From Cocos nucifera (lineage: Eukaryota; Streptophyta; Magnoliopsida; Arecales; Arecaceae), in the NCBI GenBank assembly GCA_006176705.1, contig QRFJ01002116.1, positions 1-64,000 on the forward strand: 64,000 bases of DNA, read 5' to 3'. This document shows, piece after piece, positions 32,151-43,264 of the stretch. A program made the position numbers and the translations under genes. Numbering within the stretch: position 1 is the stretch's first letter; each line of letters opens with the position of its first letter. Under the pieces are notes generated by a model. That model was not told the DNA's origin. It was given only the letters and a program-made list of their open reading frames with translations, and made no database searches.

Positions 32151-33300
32151 TCGAGCCAAGCTAGATTGACCCGTTAGTTGCCTATCTCAAAGAGAAAGTT
32201 CTTCCTCATGATCCAAAAGAAGCTCAAAAATTCAGGAATCAAGCCTTATGGTATGTTTTGTATGAGGACAAGTTATATAAAAGATCATATTCGCTACCAC
32301 TGTTAAGATGTCTCCGACCTTTAGTGGCCGACTTCATATTATGAAAAGTGCACGAGAGAATTTATGGAAGTCATGTACGAGCCAGATCCCTATCACAAAG
32401 ACTACTTCGGTAAGGATACTATTGGTCGACCTTGTACCACGACTCCATAGAGTATGTCAAAAAATTTGACCGCTGTCAGAGAAATGCAAATATACAAAGA
32501 TAGCCAGCCTCTGAGCTTATTCCACTAAGCACACCTTGGCCATTTGCATAGTGGAGAATGGATATACTTGGCCCTTTCCCAATGGCATCCGAACAATGGA
32601 AGTTCCTCCTGGTTGTGATCGACTACTTCACCAAATGGATCGAAGCCGAATCACTAGCAAAAATTACTAAGGCCAAGGTTCAGGACTTCGTCTGAAAGTC
32701 AATCATCTATCGATTTGGTCTACCACGAACTCTCATAATAGATAATGGTCAATAATTCATTGGGACAAGATTCGCTGAGTTCTATGAAGATCTAAATATC
32801 TCCCATCACTTCATGTCGGTAGCTCATCCATAGGCAAATAGGAAAGCTGAAGTGACCAACCAGACCCTATTGTAAGGCATCAAGATAAGACTCGAAAGAG
32901 CAAAAGGGACCTGGGCGAACGAACTCTATCATGTTCTGTGGGCATACCGCACTACCCAAAGGCTATCGACTGGAGAAACACCGTTCATCTTAGCTTTTGA
33001 AATAGAAGCAGTCATCTCGATCGAACTTAAACTTCCATCGACATGGGTAGTGGCCCAATACTATAACTCCAGAGTCAGAGGTAAAATATTCAGAGTGGGG
33101 GACTTAGTGCTTTGGTGAGCTATCATCTCTCAGCCTCAAAGCCAAAAAAAGCTTATCCCAAATTGAAAAGGATCCTACAAGGTTATGAAAGTCATCCGAT
33201 CTGGGATGTACTACTTGAAGGAACTTGGGGGGGGGGGTAGACCTACCTCAACCATGGAATTCAAAAAATCTGCAAATGTATTACCAATGATTTGATTATA
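32151..33300 (+). pseudogene. pol: Tat integrase, many nonsense codons
   Basis: The zinc region near 32345-32480 reads VHERIYGSH, then KKFDRCQRN: the first Cys of HHCC is Phe. The core has WRMDILGPFP (Asp, near 32558), FLLVVIDYFTKWIEAE, IIDNGQ (Asp, near 32740) and ANRKAEVTNQTLL (Glu, near 32850). The C-terminal part with LWAYRTTQRLSTGETPF and a GDLVLW motif ends near 33120. At least eight stops appear; many sit where Gln or Trp codons belong (TAG or TGA), the pattern of C-to-T decay in methylated DNA. A run of ten G occurs near 33228. Confidence 0.88.
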
Positions 33301-33399
33301 ATGAAATCCCCTTACTTCAACATCCTAATCTTTATTGTATACCGATGATAAAGGAGGACTACCCCTTGAACCTAATCTCACAACGAATATGACCACATT

Positions 33400-34400
33400 A
33401 GGAACAGGAGGAGAACCTCATCCTAACATAAGCAAAGTTAAAGGCCTTGTTCATTTTAGACGAGATGAGGGAAGAGGCCCTGACAACGGTCCTAATGTAC
33501 CCCTACAGCCACATTAGGAACAAGAAGAGAACCTCATCCTAACATGAGCAAAGTCGAAGGCCTCGTTTATTTTAGATGAGATGAGGAGAGAGGCCCTGAC
33601 AATGGCCCTAATGTGCCCTTACAGTCCATTAGGAATAGGAGGAGAACCTCATCCTAACGTGAGCAAAGTCGAAGACCTTGTTTATTTTAGATGAGGTGAG
33701 GAGAGAGATCTTGACAACGGCCCTAATGTGCCCCTATAGCCCATTAAGAACAAGAGGAGAACCTCATCCTAATGTGAGCAATAGTCGAAGGTTTCATTCA
33801 TTTTAGATGAGATGAGGGAGAGGCTCTGACAATGGCCCTAAAGTGCCCCTATAGCCCGTTAGGAATAGAAGGAGAACCTCATCCTAATGTGAGCAAAGTC
33901 GAAGGCCTCATTCATTTTAGACGAGATGAGGGAAGAGGCCTTGACAACGGTCCTAATGTGCCCCTATAGCTCATTAGGAACAGAAGGAGAACCTCATCCT
34001 AACATGAGCAAAGTCGAAGACCTCATTCATTTTGGATGAGAGGAGGGGAAAGGCCCCAACAATAGCCCTAATGTGCCCCTACAGCTTATTAGGAGCAGGA
34101 GGAGAACCTTATGCTAACATAAGCAAAGTCGAAGACCTCGTCCATTTAAGACAGGGTGGGGAGAGAGGTCCTATCAATGGCCTAAATATGCTCCCATAAG
34201 CCATGTTAAAAATAGGAGGAGAACCTCATCCTAACATGAGCAAATTTGATGACCTCATCAATATAAGACAGGATGGAGGAAGAGATCCTACCAACGACCC
34301 TAACGCACCCCCGTAAGACATGTTAAGAATAGAAGAAAAGCCTCATCCTAACATGAGCAAAAGTCGAAACCACGTAGACCAAAGACGTGGAGAAGGAAGA
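33400..34400 (+). repeat. Tandem array, unit about 115-116 bp, 8-9 copies
   Basis: The words GGAGAACCTCATCCTAAC and AGCAAAGTCGAAG recur with starts near 33400, 33516, 33631, 33746, 33861, 33976, 34091, 34208 and 34325. The spacing is 115-117 bp. Units drift in sequence, most in the last two. The array lies in the spacer between Tat integrase and the antisense gene; such arrays are common there in Tat elements. Confidence 0.93.
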
Positions 34401-34749
34401 AGCTTGGTGGAGAATCCTTACATGTGTTTTTCTATGACAACCTGACTACATCAAGTGCGAAGGGCAGAATCTTATCTTAGTTTGCAAAAGAGGTCCTAGT
34501 TCAACATCCACAATAAGCCCAGCATCCACAACAAGCTTGGTTCCCATAATAAGCATTTCATAAGAAAACGATAGAGAGAAAAATGAGGTAAAAAAGGTAA
34601 GACCGCAAATAGGCCTCAGGTTCATGCGAAATGAAAATAGCGAAAAATGTATTATTCTATTACAAAAATGAGTTCATTACAAGCAAAGCATAGGCCGATA
34701 AGATTGATTACACTGAAAGAAAAAAAAAGAAGGAAAAAGAGGTTGAAGC
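34401..34749. other. Tat 3' spacer without recognised features
   Basis: I see no domain. A short three-fold word (CACAATAAGC, CACAACAAGC, CATAATAAGC) occurs at 34508-34553. Confidence 0.6.
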
Positions 34750-35640
34750 TTTAAGGCAAACCAGATTCTTTGGACTTCAGGTTGCTGACTCCAACCATCA
34801 CCAAGGCCTACTTTAGCCTAATGATCTCCTCCTCGAGCTTGTTCTTCTGAAAGAGACCATCTACATACATTTTGTTGGCGAGGTAAAACTTACCCTCAAG
34901 CTCTCGCAGTTGTCTTCTTAAAACTTCAGACTCGACCACCGCATCCTCGATAGCCCAATGTTCATAGGTGAGCTAAAGCTTCAGCCATTGAACCTCGGCT
35001 TGCTCCATCCCGACCACCTCTGAAAGCTCACCAACGATCCTCTTTAAGGATGCAATCTCGTTCGACTCTCCACTTGCGTTGGCTCCTCGATTATTGTGTA
35101 GTCACTTTCAAAGATGAGCTGCCTCATCTCTGACAACCTTGAGCTTGCCTTCAAGCCTGAACATCTTCTCCGCCTAGGTCACTCGGTAGCTATTATGCCA
35201 GTCCTCAGTATCTTGCAGCTACTTCTGAAGTTGAAAAAACTTTATTGACCGGTCCCAATGGTACCAGACCTTATCGGTAGACCACGATGAGCTCGCTTCT
35301 AGAAGATGGATCTTTTTCCCTGCCTCCTTCAGATCAACTTCAAGAGAGCTGATCTTCGCTGTCAGTGCCCAGGAATTATCGCTGGCATTTCTTTTGAGTT
35401 TGGTGATCTCCTTCTCGAAGCTATCCTTTCGGATACTAAAACTCATTGCTTCCTTCATATGCAAGCCTCAGAGGTGAGTGACCTATTTGGTCGCCTCAGA
35501 AGCATTCTTTCGTAAGGCTTGAAGGTCATCCTCCATCTTCTTCAACTTCTTCCTCAAAAGATGAGCTTCCTTCCTTAGGTTTTTTATCAAGGGCTTTATC
35601 GAAACCCCCTGAGGTAGTGGATCAGCATTGGTGGGAGACT
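34750..35640 (-). pseudogene. Antisense coiled-coil coding remnant in Tat spacer
   Basis: Minus strand. One frame reads heptad-rich, charged sequence over most of the stretch: LLRKKLKKMEDDLQAL, then the open block 35464-35219 (FEKEITKLKRN, KISSLEVDLKEAGKKIHLLE), then EKMFRLEGKLKVVRDEAAHL and LRRQLRELEGKF further on. It is broken by TAG and TAA codons. An acceptor-like TTTCGAATACAG precedes it at 35640. It may be a 3' exon of the antisense gene at 35735-37685 or a separate coiled-coil ORF. No enzymatic motif is visible and no function is claimed. Confidence 0.55.
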
Positions 35641-36359
35641 GTATTCGAAATACGAAAAGTGCTCAAGGGTATGAAAAAAATTTACTTCATTTAATCAAAA
35701 CTTTTGAGTACAAGACACAAAAAAAAATATACAACTACTCAAGGATCTCAACCTCGAAGGATGGAGTCGGATTGCTCTCGACTGCCTCAGGTTCTCGAAC
35801 TAGTTTGGGCACCTCTACGGTAGGTTCAGATAGGCCAGAAGCAAGCTCATCGAAGGAAAGGTTGACTATAGCATTAGACGGTCCTGCCTCCATGTAATCT
35901 TCCTTCTTCTTCAGAAAGCTGAGGTCGAGCTCAGGGAACCTTTGGGCTACCCTACCTTCGCAGAGCTCAAAATCCTTGATAAATGTTACCTGGCCGAACT
36001 CGACGTTTAGGTTTCGCATCTCAAGAGAGGTCTTGAACTCTTCCATGGCCCGATTCATTGCCTCCAAGATCGACTTCGTCATTTGGATCTCTAGTTTGGT
36101 GACCCTATTTTTGGTTTCCTTCCTCCTCTCCTCCTCTAGGGCCAGTGCGGCCTTTAGTCCTGCAGAGGTGAACTCCACTTTACGAAGTGCGTCTTGAAGA
36201 CATTCAATGTCCATCACCTTCACCTCAGCAAGATGCTCGACCTCATCGACCCTCTCTTGAAGATGGCTGACCTTGGCTCGAAGATCCTCCTAGGCCTTCT
36301 ATGCCTCCACCTCCTGACAATGCACCTTTTTGATGTGAGTGAGCATCTGGTGATCCGAC

Positions 36360-36452
36360 TGCAACAAATGATTGGTGTTAAAAAAACAAAAAAAGGAGAG
36401 AAGAAGAAAAGTGCAGAAGAGAAAAGAAAGAGTCGAGCAATGGAGCAATCAC
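36360..36452 (-). other. Candidate intron 2 of the antisense gene
   Basis: On the minus strand it starts GTGATTGC, continues through a long T/C-rich tract and ends TTGTTGCAG. It is AT/pyrimidine-rich, unlike the flanking coding sequence. Confidence 0.55.
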
Positions 36453-36952
36453 CTTGAGGATGGTTCTGAGAGAACTCTAGATGAGCTGCTGTGGGTCCAT
36501 GTTGGCCATCTGGTCCACCACCTCAGGCATGGAAAATCTATCGGCAAGATTTCAGATGATCTCTGGGTTGTCGAAGGGATCCTCCCCTCGTTCGTTGTCA
36601 TCGCCATCCAGTCCGCCTAAGCGAGCCTTGCAAGACATCTTCGTAATGGCTTTCTTTTTTCTTCCCTCTCCTATTCCTTTCTTGATAGGGAGCTCCGAAA
36701 CTCGATCCCCGCTGAAGGAACCTGAGGGCATGGAAGGCACCGGGCCCATGCTAGTGGTGTCAACCTCGACAGTTGGGGCAATCTCGGCACCAACGATGAC
36801 CTCGGATGCAGCGATAGTGGAGGTGGGGACTCCGGAGCTGGAAACACCGACCTTCATCCTCTTTAAGCCATCATCTTGCACCTTCCCTTTCCTCTTCCTA
36901 GTGAAGAGCCCTTTGATAAGCATCTTGGCAGCTTGTGCATCCATCTCTGTAG

Positions 36953-37026
36953 CAGGAAAAGAAGAGCGGTCAGTGGTAATACACGTGCATGAAACCATAT
37001 GGATTCAAAAATCAAAAGATGTACCA
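36953..37026 (-). other. Candidate intron 1 of the antisense gene
   Basis: On the minus strand it starts GTACATC and ends in a pyrimidine-rich tract followed by CTACAG. Removing it joins two coding stretches. It is short (about 74 bp) but within plant range. Confidence 0.5.
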
Positions 37027-38061
37027 GTAGGATCGTAGGGACTCAGACCCGGGTTGAACAAGATCTATTCCTTTAGAAAGTTGGAAAGAAGAGGAGCTCG
37101 GTACACCTTAAGTTTATCCAAGGAATCAAGCTCGGCTCCGTCTAAGCTAGGAGCTCGATGAACTGACTTTCTAATATAACCCCGTAAAGGAAGACCTAAT
37201 GGTAAGATCAGGCAATGTACAAAAAAGAACTTTTCTTCTAGTTGTGAATGGAAGAAGGGGCACCTTTCAATAACCCTTCTAGCCGACCTGGGGGGAAAGT
37301 ACCATCAATCCTTCATTGAAGGATGGCACTTAAAGGTATAGAAATTCCTAAAAAGCAAAATGGTCGGCTGGACTTCGGTCAATTGATAGAGGGAGAGGAA
37401 ATCTATGACGAGCTGAAAGGAGTTCGATACGATAGATGCAAAGGGGATGTTTAAAAATCGAAAGAGGATGACTACGAATGGAGGCAATGGGAGTCTGAGC
37501 TTGGCACGCAAAGCTTCTAAGTACAAACAAAATTGATCGATCGGAGGAGAATTGATCCGATCGTCAGAGTTGGGGAGTTCAAGGTCATATTCTGGAGGGG
37601 TTCTGTATTGGATTCAGATCAAAAAAATATTGTCCAAAATAAGGACGGACGAAATGGTGTCTGGAGCAAAAGATGAGTGAGACATGTCCCTAGGTTCTAC
37701 CTCGATCAGGGGTACAGAATCAAAGAAGGTTGATCCGGATGAGCCCCATGAATCGATGGAGTGGAAGGTTTCAAAAGACATTCAGATCGAGATAAACCCC
37801 AAGAACCCCCACCCCAAAAAAAAAATCAGGAAAGTAAGGAGCTAGAAGTGATAAGCATGAATAACCTAAGAGAAGGGCTAGGAAATAGACCTAAACTATC
37901 CAAGAAGGATGAAAGGATGATGGACATGATGAGGATCAATCGAATGGGTGTCTGGAGCTTAGGAAGGTGAGAGAAGGAAGAGACCCTCGAGAAGATGGTG
38001 AACGGGGGTTGAAGGAAGAAGAAGACTCAGGTAGGAATGACTTTCGAACAATAGGAAAAGG

Positions 38062-38073
38062 CCTTAAATAGCC
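38062..38073 (-). promoter_or_regulatory. Candidate TATA box for the antisense gene
   Basis: Minus strand GGCTATTTAAGG, about 380 bp before the proposed ATG at 37685 and followed by a C/T-rich leader (TCTTCTTCCTTC). It is a plausible core promoter separate from the LTR. Confidence 0.45.
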
Positions 38074-38370
38074 AGAGGTAACCTAAAGTAGTTATGATTG
38101 CGGATCGACTTCGATCGATCAGCATGCACTACGTTTTTCACTCATCATGATAGAGGAGCGACGATGGGTATAGTTTTTATGGCACCATACCTGGGGTAGA
38201 GTTTTGGCGGAAGATTCGAAGGACCATCTTTTCGGACTCATTTCAGACTTAGAAAGTTTTGGTGCCAACACGGTAAACACTGAAACATCTTATCCTGACA
38301 AGCATGGGAACTCAGGATCGGACTTCAGTCGTTGCATTTCTCCTCCCTTCCTTCAAATTTCGAACTTGGG

Positions 38371-38383
38371 AGTAGGGGGACTA
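38371..38383 (+). other. Tat polypurine tract
   Basis: AGTAGGGGGACT lies immediately before an LTR-like start (TATTGGGGATAAACT). Plant gypsy elements often have TGTTGGGGATAA here. Confidence 0.65.
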
Positions 38384-38489
38384 TTATTGGGGATAAACTC
38401 CGCTCCTGCTGAAGTCCAGTCCGATGCTTAGCCTAATGTAACTAGCAATCATAAAAGAGCTTCGATTGAAAATTCTTCCTCTTGGAACT

Positions 38490-38862
38490 TCTCCAATGGT
38501 CGAACCCCTTTCGAATTCCTACAGCAGTCGAACTCCTTCCAAACTTCTCCAACGACCAAACCCCTTTCAAACCCCTCCAGCAGCCGAACTCCTTTCGAAT
38601 CCCTCCAATAGTCGAACATCTTTTGGACCCCTCCTACAGTCGAACTCCTTTTGGACTCCTCCAGCAGTTGAACTCCTTACGGACTTCTCAAGTGGCCGAA
38701 ACCCTTTTAGACTCCTCCAGCAACCAAACTCCTTCTGGACCCCTCCAGCAGTCGAACTTCTTCTAGACTCCTTCAGTGCTTGAATCTCTTTCGGACTCCT
38801 CCAGCAGCTAAACTCCTTTTGGACTCCTCTAGTGGTCGAACTCCTTTCGAACTCCCCACAGT
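38490..38862 (+). repeat. 28-bp minisatellite inside Tat LTR, about 13 copies
   Basis: The unit resembles CAGCAGTCGAACTCCTTT plus CGGACTCCTC, with imperfect copies in register. The first and third units start 56 bp apart (38522, 38578). Confidence 0.88.
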
Positions 38863-39140
38863 CATTCAGGAAGATCTCCGTACGAGTCCGATTCCATACA
38901 CAACATGAATCGACTCACACCCAAACTATCTTAGAGGATTCCGAACTTCTCTAGAATTGATATAGCTCAAAGGTCATCACCAACCGACGCTCACCCCTTC
39001 GAACATTTACTATCAAATCTCAAACGGACTGGCCCCTCATGATAACAAACACTATCCTCCGTAACAAACTTCACGTGGCTCTGAGTGGTCCACTATCCGA
39101 TAATTATGGCTATCACTATCAGTTTGCTATAGGCTCCATC

Positions 39141-39149
39141 TATAAAAGG
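39141..39149 (+). promoter_or_regulatory. Tat LTR TATA box (TATAAAAGG)
   Basis: A strong TATA box inside the LTR, about 240 bp before its end; R would begin about 30 bp downstream. Confidence 0.7.
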
Positions 39150-39381
39150 GATCCTCTAGATACATTTTCTTTAGCCTCTCTTCTCCCTTTCGAAACTCTC
39201 CAACTTTCTTGACTGAGCACTCCATTTCTATTGGTCGAAAAAGCTAACTTGATCGTTGGAGGGTCTTGCTGGAGCCACCACCCCGAGCTCTAAACAAGAC
39301 TTATTTTGCAGGTCACTGACGGCGACCTTGTCTTCTTCGACTCTAGCACTTCTTCGATGGCAATCAGATTTCGCACCAACA

Positions 39382-39600
39382 TTAGTGATCAAATTACTAA
39401 TTAAATCTCTCATAAATATAGAGTTCAAATTCAGCAGGTATCTAGATAATAGAATCTCATCAAAATGAAACTCTTAATCAAAGAGTCCCAAACCAGTAGG
39501 ACACTTGATTCCGATGTCTAAAATGAGTGAAACTTATAATCATAGAGTCTAGGCTCCTGATCATAGAATATTAGACAAGTAGAACTTAGAGTTTTAAAGT
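39382..39600. other. Flank between Tat LTR and repeat array
   Basis: AT-rich sequence that grades into irregular copies of the GAGTCCCA / AGGACTCTTG motif from about 39460. No gene is seen. Confidence 0.5.
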
Positions 39601-39852
39601 AGTAGGACTCTTGGTCGAAGAGCCCCAGTCTAGTAGGACTCTTGACAATAAAGTCCCAGTTCATTAGGATTCCTGGTCATAGTGTCCCAGACAATCAAGA
39701 CTCAGAGTCCTAATGTAGTAAGACTCTCGATCGAAGAGTTTCAATCTAGTAGAACTCTTGACCATAAAGTTTCAGTCCATTAGGACTCCTAGTCATAGAG
39801 TCCCAGACAACCAAGACTGAAAGTTCTAATGCAGTAAGACTCTCAATCGAAG
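39601..39852 (+). repeat. Tandem array, 116-bp period built of about 29-bp subunits
   Basis: AGTA(G/A)GACTCT words start at 39601, 39717 and 39833. Each period holds four related subunits (AGGACTCTTG..GAGTCCCAGTC). The array is interrupted by E5 and resumes at 61278. Confidence 0.85.
39848..39852 (+). repeat. E5 target-site duplication, left (CGAAG)
   Basis: Exact match to 61278-61282. Confidence 0.92.
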
Positions 39853-42340
39853 TGAAAGAACTAGATCTAGGATTTCACACGTAGATCTTGAAACTTTTCA
39901 AGATCTTACAATGGAAGACTTAAATAAATCTAAAATTTATTTAAATAACTATATAAACACCTAGATCTCAGATCTATTACATGATTAAGATATGATATTA
40001 AATAAAAATTAAAATCAAATAAGAAAAAAAAAAGGTTAATCAAATCAACCTAGATCTACACTACATCAAATGCAGGTATGAAGTTTATAGATCAGATCTA
40101 TTACCTAAGCAAGTTTAGACATTCTAACTTGCTGATCCGGGATTGAGGATGAAGTCATGAGTCACATACACATCTAACCTCTAGGAGTCATCCACATGAG
40201 CCTACGATCTCTGATTTAAAGTTCGATGTCTGCACAGCATGCTAGTACTATGCTGATCCTTCTTCGATGGTCGATTTGATGCTCCGTTCTTCAAAATTTG
40301 GACACTCCAAAATATGAGAAGAAAGATGAGAGTTTGTTGATCTGAGATTCTCTCAAAAAAACTAAAAATAAAGGAGGAGAGATTGAAAATAAAACATCCC
40401 TAGAAGAAGACCCTCTTCTTCTTCTCTTTTCTATCACCTAGACACCTAGTTCGGTGCCTATGGAACTCCCTTGCCCAAGGACCCTCTTCCTTTGATTTTT
40501 GCACACCCCAAACTTCTCCCAAAGATCTATATTTCATAAAATCATTAGAACAAAATTCATCCAATAAATAGAGAAAAAGAAGAGTCCAAGTTAGGTCAAA
40601 TTCCAAGACTAGGAATATCCAAACATGAAAAGTTGTTGGGGCGCCCAACTCTTGGGCATTGGGTGCCTCCTCCACAATCTTTGGCATGGACCAGTAAGGG
40701 AGGATGCACAAAAAAGAAGATTATTTTTATAGAATAAGAGAAAAATTAATTAAAAGAGGGGGTGGCACTCAAGGGAAGATGTTTTGGTCAATAAGGATTC
40801 TATCTCATAGAATCCTAAGCAAAACCAATTCCTCCTTTAACTTGGTCTTCCACCTAACTTCCAAATATGACTTGGAGGGAGAGAGGGGGTGTGAAAATTA
40901 GGAAGAAAGAGATTTTTCATGAAAAATATCTAAAAAATAGGTATGGGGGGCGTTGGGACTAGGGTGGTGCAAGGAGATAGGGAGTCCTAGTCACACTAGG
41001 ACTCCTATTTTGACTTGGTCAAACAAGATCTTTTAACCAAATAAAATCAAGATTAAACCAAACTAATTAAATAAGATCCTAACCCATTTAAAAAATAATT
41101 AAATTAGATTAAATTAGATTTAATATTAATTTATTTTTTAATCAAATTAAAAAATTGGGTTAATCTGAGTTCTAGTTAGACTAGGATTAGTTCTTCCTTG
41201 CGCTTGGCTTATCCAACTAACCAATTGAACTTGATCCAATCAAGCCCAAACCAAATTTAATTAAATTATATTTAATTAGATTTAATCTCAGTCTTTTGGC
41301 TTAATTAAATTAAGCTAATTAGTAATTTAATTGCTAATCGATCATCCTGCAACACTTGCACTAGGTTAAACACCAATCGTATTGATTGTTTAACCCTAGA
41401 ATGATTCTTAATCGTTGATCAACCATCCGATCAGATCATAAGCTCTAATATGTGTGACCTCATAGGTCCAAATCTAAGTTGGTAGTATAAAAATAAATTT
41501 TTATACCAATCAAAGTGACCATATAGCAATGATACTCGATGGCTAGATAGGTCGAAGGTGTAGAACACCATCCTTAGAATCCATGTAGATATTATTTCCA
41601 TATAATTCATCCCCTTGACCATAATGCTCATAGGACACATCAGAGTTCGACTATCAACTCTGATTAGGTTGTCCATATTGTATTTCAAAATACCAAATTC
41701 ATCTGATGGATTACTTTGGCCAAGGTTTTGCTATATTGAAATACAGTGATACATTCTTCTCCAACTCTTGGAGTGGTCAATTCCATCTTGATCACACTCC
41801 GACTTTGCAAGTACTTGACTGTGCCCAGAAGCCTTCCATTGCTAAATTAGAAATTCAGTTAGTCCAGTACCAAAGCACAGTGAGTTGCTTGTAAGTTACT
41901 AAGGTGATCTTAGGTCTAAGGGATACTTATACCTATATCCCATCAGAGACATTCTCGACAGTAGAATGCTCTGAAGTTGGTCACGTTGAATGACGATGTA
42001 CCCATACATCTCATCTGTATGCCATACCAGTGTCTCCACATACCTTGGTTAAGAGGATAATAACCTATATGGCATATAGCAACCTATGCTTGATAGACGC
42101 TATCATCCTAATTAACAGTCTATCATTTGATCGTGAATAAATTTAAGGACTAATTAATAAATCCTCTATTTATCGAAACTAAATAGTCCTAAGAAATTCA
42201 TCATAATAATGGAGTTCATTAGAAGATATAAACTTATGATGAAAAAAGATGTCAAATTTTTTTTTATTAATTAATCAATCAATTACAATATCTCAACCAT
42301 CAACATGCTGATGATTGGCTTTGGGACATAATTTTCAACA
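39853..42340 (-). repeat. E5 3' LTR (2488 bp)
   Basis: On the plus strand it starts TGAAAGAACT and ends TTTTCAACA. Its partner at 58787-61277 shows many substitutions, so the insertion is not recent. No coding capacity is seen. Confidence 0.93.
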
Positions 42341-42350
42341 ACTCCCACAT
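42341..42350 (-). other. E5 polypurine tract
   Basis: Minus strand ATGTGGGAGT directly before the LTR. Confidence 0.8.
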
Positions 42351-42359
42351 ATCTTAAAG

Positions 42360-43264
42360 CCACTCGGCATAGTATCTAATACCCATCTTTGACTTATGGT
42401 TGTCAAACTCCTTGATTGCCAGGACTTTAGTGAAGGGGTCGGCTTGGTTCTCTTTTTCATCAATCTTCTGAAGGTCGATGTCATCATGATCCACGATCTC
42501 ACGGACCAAATAGAAGTGGGGTAGAATGTGCTTTGTTCACTGGTGTACCTTTGGTTTCTTTGATTGAGCTATGGTGCCAGTGCTATCATAGTAGAGCAAA
42601 ATTGGACTATCAATGGAGGGTGCTACTCCAAGCTCGGTGATGAACTTCCTCAGCTATACGGCTTTTTATGCTGCATCTGATGCTGCCATGTACTCTACTT
42701 CGTAAATAGAGTTAGCCACTGTATGTTGCTTGAAATTTTTCCAGTAGATGGCTCCATCATTTAGAGTAAAGATATATCCTAACACACTTTTACTATCATC
42801 ATGATCAGATTGAAAGCTAAAGTCTATAAACCCCACAAGCTTCAGATCTGACTCACCATAAATCAACCATTGGTCCTTAGTATTTCTCAAATACTTAAGG
42901 ATGGTTTTAACCATCTTCTAGTGATTTTCTCTAGGATCAGACTGGTATCTACTCACCACTCCTAGTGAGTATGCCATGTTTGGTCTTGTACATGTCATTG
43001 CATACATAATAGACCCTACTATCGAAGCATATAGAATTCTACTCATACTTTCTCTCTCTTCAGGAGTTGTCGGATGATCCTTAGAGAAAAAAAATTTTTG
43101 GCCTATTGGAAGATAGACCTTTTTAGAATTATCCATGCTGAACCTCTTTAGCACAGTTTTTATGTACGTGGACTGAGATATACCAAGCATCCTTTTAGAT
43201 CTATCTCTATAAATCATCATCCCTAGGATGTAGGATGTTTCACCCAAGTCCTTCATGGAGAATT
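42360..43264 (-). pseudogene. pol: E5 RT C-terminus and RNase H, broken
   Basis: Minus strand from 43264. The RT C-terminal part reads FSMKDLGETSYILGM, KTVLKRFSM and TRPNMAYSLGVVSRYQSD. RNase H has GFIDFSFQSD (Asp), EVEYMAASDAA (Glu), LLYYDSTGTIAQ (Asp) and the tail MGIRYYAEWL. Stops lie near 42915, 42664, 42650 and 42520. The block begins exactly at the E4 border, so the RT palm with YVDD should lie on the other side, but it is not there (see 54183-54784). It is inactive as read. Confidence 0.9.

Larger units (their letters stand above)
35735..37685 (-). pseudogene. Antisense Tat ORF (PF04195-like, 'putative gypsy type transposon'), apparently spliced
   Basis: Minus strand. Proposed exon 1 is 37685-37027: a start ATG, then YDLELPNSDDRI, the block LYLEALRAKLRLPLPPFV and FLNIPFA. 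These resemble the Transposase_28 family (PF04195), known from the antisense ORF of Tat elements. Exon 2 is about 36952-36453, with a basic tract (RKRKGK) and low-complexity sequence. Exon 3 is about 36359-35735, a coiled coil (LEEERRKETKNRVTKLEIQM) with an acidic tail ending EVEILE. The intron borders GTACAT..CTGCTACAG and GTGATT..TTGTTGCAG look canonical. Stops inside exon 1 (near 37615, 37304 and 37070) make this copy a pseudogene. The function of the family is unknown. Confidence 0.72.
6788..39381 (+). mobile_element. Ty3/gypsy Tat-type retrotransposon, host of nested insertions
   Basis: Visible segments are 6788-9198 and 31690-39381; the rest of the span is R1 and its nested contents. 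The order is gag tail, protease, RT, RNase H, second (archaeal-type) RNase H, integrase, long 3' spacer with an antisense gene, 3' LTR. A second RNase H plus an antisense ORF between pol and the 3' LTR are known Tat/Retand traits. The coding region has many stops and frameshifts, so the copy is old. Its 5' LTR and most of gag are upstream of the window or were displaced by E1. Confidence 0.88.
38384..39381 (+). repeat. Tat 3' LTR (about 1.0 kb, borders approximate)
   Basis: It starts after the polypurine tract and ends near CGCACCAACA (39381). It contains a 28-bp minisatellite, a TATA box at 39141 and a GGAGGGTCTTGC block near 39258. The 5' LTR is not in the window, so the borders are inferred. 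Confidence 0.65.

Noticed and set aside
33335..33517. A short ORF at the start of the 115-bp array
   Set aside because: It is not maintained in the other repeat units and has no domain.
33390..34400. CRISPR-like regular repeats
   Set aside because: Units are contiguous with no unique spacers, the genome is a plant, and no cas genes are present.
38466..38783. Two overlapping proline- and serine-rich ORFs in the 28-bp minisatellite
   Set aside because: Open frames are expected in a repeat with few stop triplets; 28 is not a multiple of 3, so the frame rotates from unit to unit.
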